Below are positions 61,676 to 64,000 of a stretch of 64,000 nucleotides of DNA, piece by piece (the first letter of the stretch is position 1; the number at the start of each line of letters is the position of its first letter). Both the position numbers and the translations under genes were made by a program. The stretch lies in NCBI GenBank assembly GCA_004298015.1, contig SCSE01000079.1, positions 1 through 64,000 of the forward strand, read 5' to 3'. Below the pieces are notes generated by a model that did not search any database, was not told where the DNA came from, and saw only the letters and a list, made by a program, of their open reading frames with translations. This DNA is from Rhodanobacter sp. (lineage in GTDB: Bacteria > Pseudomonadota > Gammaproteobacteria > Xanthomonadales > Rhodanobacteraceae).

Positions 61676-62626
61676 ATGGCCGAGAGCCGGAATACAAATT
61701 CAGGCTCTGAACCGTTGCGGCATATCCCGGTGATGCTGGGTGAGGCGGTGGAGGGCTTGTCGGTGCAGCCTGACGGGCGATATCTCGATGGCACGTTTGG
61801 ACGCGGTGGTCATGCACGCGCCGTATTGTCGCGGCTCGGGCCTGCGGGACGACTGTTGCTGATGGATCGCGATCCGCAGGCGATTGCCGCGGCGCAAGCT
61901 GAATTTGCCGCCGATTCGCGGGTGGCGATCCGGCACGCCAATTTCTCCAGCCTGGCCGAGTGGGACGAGACCGCGGCGGGTCTGGACGGCGTATTGCTGG
62001 ATCTGGGTGTTTCCTCGCCGCAACTCGATGAGGCAGCACGGGGCTTCAGCTTCATGGCCGATGCGCCGCTGGACATGCGCATGGATACCACGCGCGGCGA
62101 GAGCGCGGCGGACTTCCTGGCACACGCTGACGAACACGAGATCGCCGAGGTGCTGTGGCATTACGGCGAAGAACGCCACAGTCGACGGATTGCCCGCGCC
62201 ATCGTGCAGGATCGTGATGAGCGGCCGTTCACCGGAACCGGTCAGCTGGCCGCATTGATCGAGCGCGTGGTGGGACGACACGAGCCGGGCAAGCATCCGG
62301 CCACACGCAGCTTTCAGGCGCTGCGAATTCGCGTCAACGACGAGCTGGATGCATTGCGTCAGGGCCTGGACGCCGCGCTGGAACGGCTCAAGGTGGGAGG
62401 CCGACTGTCGGTGATCAGTTTTCACTCGCTCGAAGATCGTGCCGTCAAATGGTTTATCCGTGACCATTCGGGTCGAATCCAGAACCGTCGCAGCGGGCCA
62501 CCGGTACAGGCAGCGCCGGCGCGATTGGCGGCGATCGGCAAGGCGCAGTTTCCCGCGGACGTCGAGCTGGCAGCGAACCCGCGTTCGCGTTCGGCGGTGC
62601 TGCGCGTGGCGGAGAAACTGTCGTGA
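61676..62626 (+). CDS. rsmH: 16S rRNA (cytosine(1402)-N4)-methyltransferase
   Basis: '[13 protein letters not shown]', '[17 protein letters not shown]', '[11 protein letters not shown]', '[14 protein letters not shown]'. Confidence 0.97.
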   Translation: MAESRNTNSGSEPLRHIPVMLGEAVEGLSVQPDGRYLDGTFGRGGHARAVLSRLGPAGRLLLMDRDPQAIAAAQAEFAADSRVAIRHANFSSLAEWDETAAGLDGVLLDLGVSSPQLDEAARGFSFMADAPLDMRMDTTRGESAADFLAHADEHEIAEVLWHYGEERHSRRIARAIVQDRDERPFTGTGQLAALIERVVGRHEPGKHPATRSFQALRIRVNDELDALRQGLDAALERLKVGGRLSVISFHSLEDRAVKWFIRDHSGRIQNRRSGPPVQAAPARLAAIGKAQFPADVELAANPRSRSAVLRVAEKLS

Positions 62627-62895
62627 AGCTGATCGGCACCATGACCATGCTGGCCCTGCTCGCGGCGGTGCTGATCAGCGCGCTTGGGGTGGTGTGGACG
62701 CGCAACCAGAGCCGCGTGCTGTTTGTCCGCCTCACAGCCCTGCAGAACCAGCGTGACGGTTTGAACATTGAATACGGCAAGCTCGAACTGGAGCAGGCGA
62801 CGTATGCCGAGCCACGGCGGGTCGACAGCGAGGCACGGCTGAAGCTGGACATGGTCGATCCGCAGCCCCAGGACATACGGTTGCTGCGTCAATGA
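62623..62895 (+). CDS. ftsL: Cell division protein FtsL
   Basis: Short TM plus coiled-coil protein between rsmH and ftsI. Confidence 0.92.
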   Translation: MKLIGTMTMLALLAAVLISALGVVWTRNQSRVLFVRLTALQNQRDGLNIEYGKLELEQATYAEPRRVDSEARLKLDMVDPQPQDIRLLRQ

Positions 62896-64000
62896 GCTGG
62901 CGTAATCACACCCTTCCCGCCGCCCAGGGCCGCCATCGCGGCGTTGGCCCGAGTGCCCGCAAGCGCATGGTGCTGGTGGCTGGGCTGCTGGGATTGACGT
63001 CGCTCGGTCTGGTCGCACGCGCGTTCGACCTGCAGGTGGTGCGCAAGCAGTTTTACCAGCGCCAGGGTGACGCGCGATTCCTGCGGGTGGTGCCGATTCC
63101 GGTGTCGCGCGGCAGCATTTTCGATCGCAATGGCGAGCCGCTGGCGGTATCGACGCCGGTGACCTCGATCTGGGCCAATCCGTCCGAAGTGCTGGAAAAT
63201 GGCGACCGCATTCCGCAGCTGGCGAAAGCGCTGGGCGTCGATCCCGCCGAGCTGAAGGACCGCCTGGCACAGCGCTCCGACCGTGAATTTGTCTACTTGC
63301 GGCGACAGATGGCGCCGGAAGCGGCCAAGGCGATACTCGATCTGGGTATTCCCGGCATCAATGGCCAGCGCGAATTCAAGCGTTTCTACCCCTCCGGTGC
63401 AGTGACCGCCCAAGTGATCGGCTTCACCAATATCGACGATCACGGCCAGGAAGGATTGGAGTTGGCCTACGACAGCTGGCTGTCCGGCAAGCCCGGTGCC
63501 AAGCGGGTGATCCGGGATCGCATGGGTCAGGTGGTAGAGGATGTGGAACAGGTGCGCGCGCCCAAGCCGGGCCGCAACCTGACGCTGAGCATTGACCGCC
63601 GGATCCAGTTTCTGGCCTACAACGAGCTGAAAACTGCGGTCGAGAAGTTTCAGGCCGACTCCGGTTCGATGGTGGTGCTCGACGTACAGACCGGCGAAGT
63701 CCTGGCGATGGTCAACATGCCGACCTACAACCCGAATGCGGTGGGCGAGAGCAAACCGTCGCAGCGGCGCAACCGCGCGATGACCGACGTGGTCGAGCCG
63801 GGTTCGACGATGAAGCCGATGATGATGGCGGCAGCGTTGTCCAGCGGCCAGTTCACCCCGACAAGCCCCGCTATCGACACGTCGCCGGGTACCTGGCATT
63901 TCGCGGACCACCTGATTCGCGACGATCACGACTATGGCGTGTTGACGCCGACCGGCGTACTGACCCACTCGAGCAACGTGGGTGCGGCCAAGATTGCCGA
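62892..64000 (+). CDS. ftsI: Peptidoglycan transpeptidase FtsI (PBP3), truncated by window end
   Basis: Reading from ATG 62892: [13 protein letters not shown]...'RGSIFDRNGEPLAVSTP', 'VVEPGSTMKPMMMAAAL'; absent from the supplied ORF track because it runs off the window. Confidence 0.95.
   Translation, partial: MSWRNHTLPAAQGRHRGVGPSARKRMVLVAGLLGLTSLGLVARAFDLQVVRKQFYQRQGDARFLRVVPIPVSRGSIFDRNGEPLAVSTPVTSIWANPSEVLENGDRIPQLAKALGVDPAELKDRLAQRSDREFVYLRRQMAPEAAKAILDLGIPGINGQREFKRFYPSGAVTAQVIGFTNIDDHGQEGLELAYDSWLSGKPGAKRVIRDRMGQVVEDVEQVRAPKPGRNLTLSIDRRIQFLAYNELKTAVEKFQADSGSMVVLDVQTGEVLAMVNMPTYNPNAVGESKPSQRRNRAMTDVVEPGSTMKPMMMAAALSSGQFTPTSPAIDTSPGTWHFADHLIRDDHDYGVLTPTGVLTHSSNVGAAKIA

Overview
GC-rich gammaproteobacterial chromosome, probably Xanthomonadales/Rhodanobacteraceae-like (inferred from gene content and order). 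About 1-15,575 is the right-hand part of an integrated mobile island. It carries two tyrosine recombinases, a RadC/JAB protein, a ParB-like protein + D12-class adenine methylase + membrane protein cluster, a MobA/MobL relaxase, an XRE regulator, an H-NS paralogue with a degenerate second copy, and a replication-initiator-like HTH protein. It ends at a 22-bp fragment that looks like the 3' end of tRNA-Gly (15554-15575, putative attR). The remainder is core chromosome: rimK and its zinc-protease partner, a two-component system, ilvE, metF, a large minus-strand sox (thiosulfate oxidation) locus with a CstR-like regulator (22.8-36.0 kb), ahcY with an SAH riboswitch, ppc, uup, metK, two GGDEF proteins, metE with a cobalamin riboswitch, dusB, a nucleoside permease, lpoA/yraN, rsmI, rnpB, and the start of the dcw cluster (mraZ-rsmH-ftsL-ftsI, ftsI cut by the window end). 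Items worth a second look: the ParB-Dam-membrane cargo, the tRNA-Gly att remnant, a shared 26-bp dyad upstream of metF/metK/metE, a Cys-rich NPCAP-repeat protein inside the sox operon, CstR-type operator candidates, and a 165-bp fold-back element.
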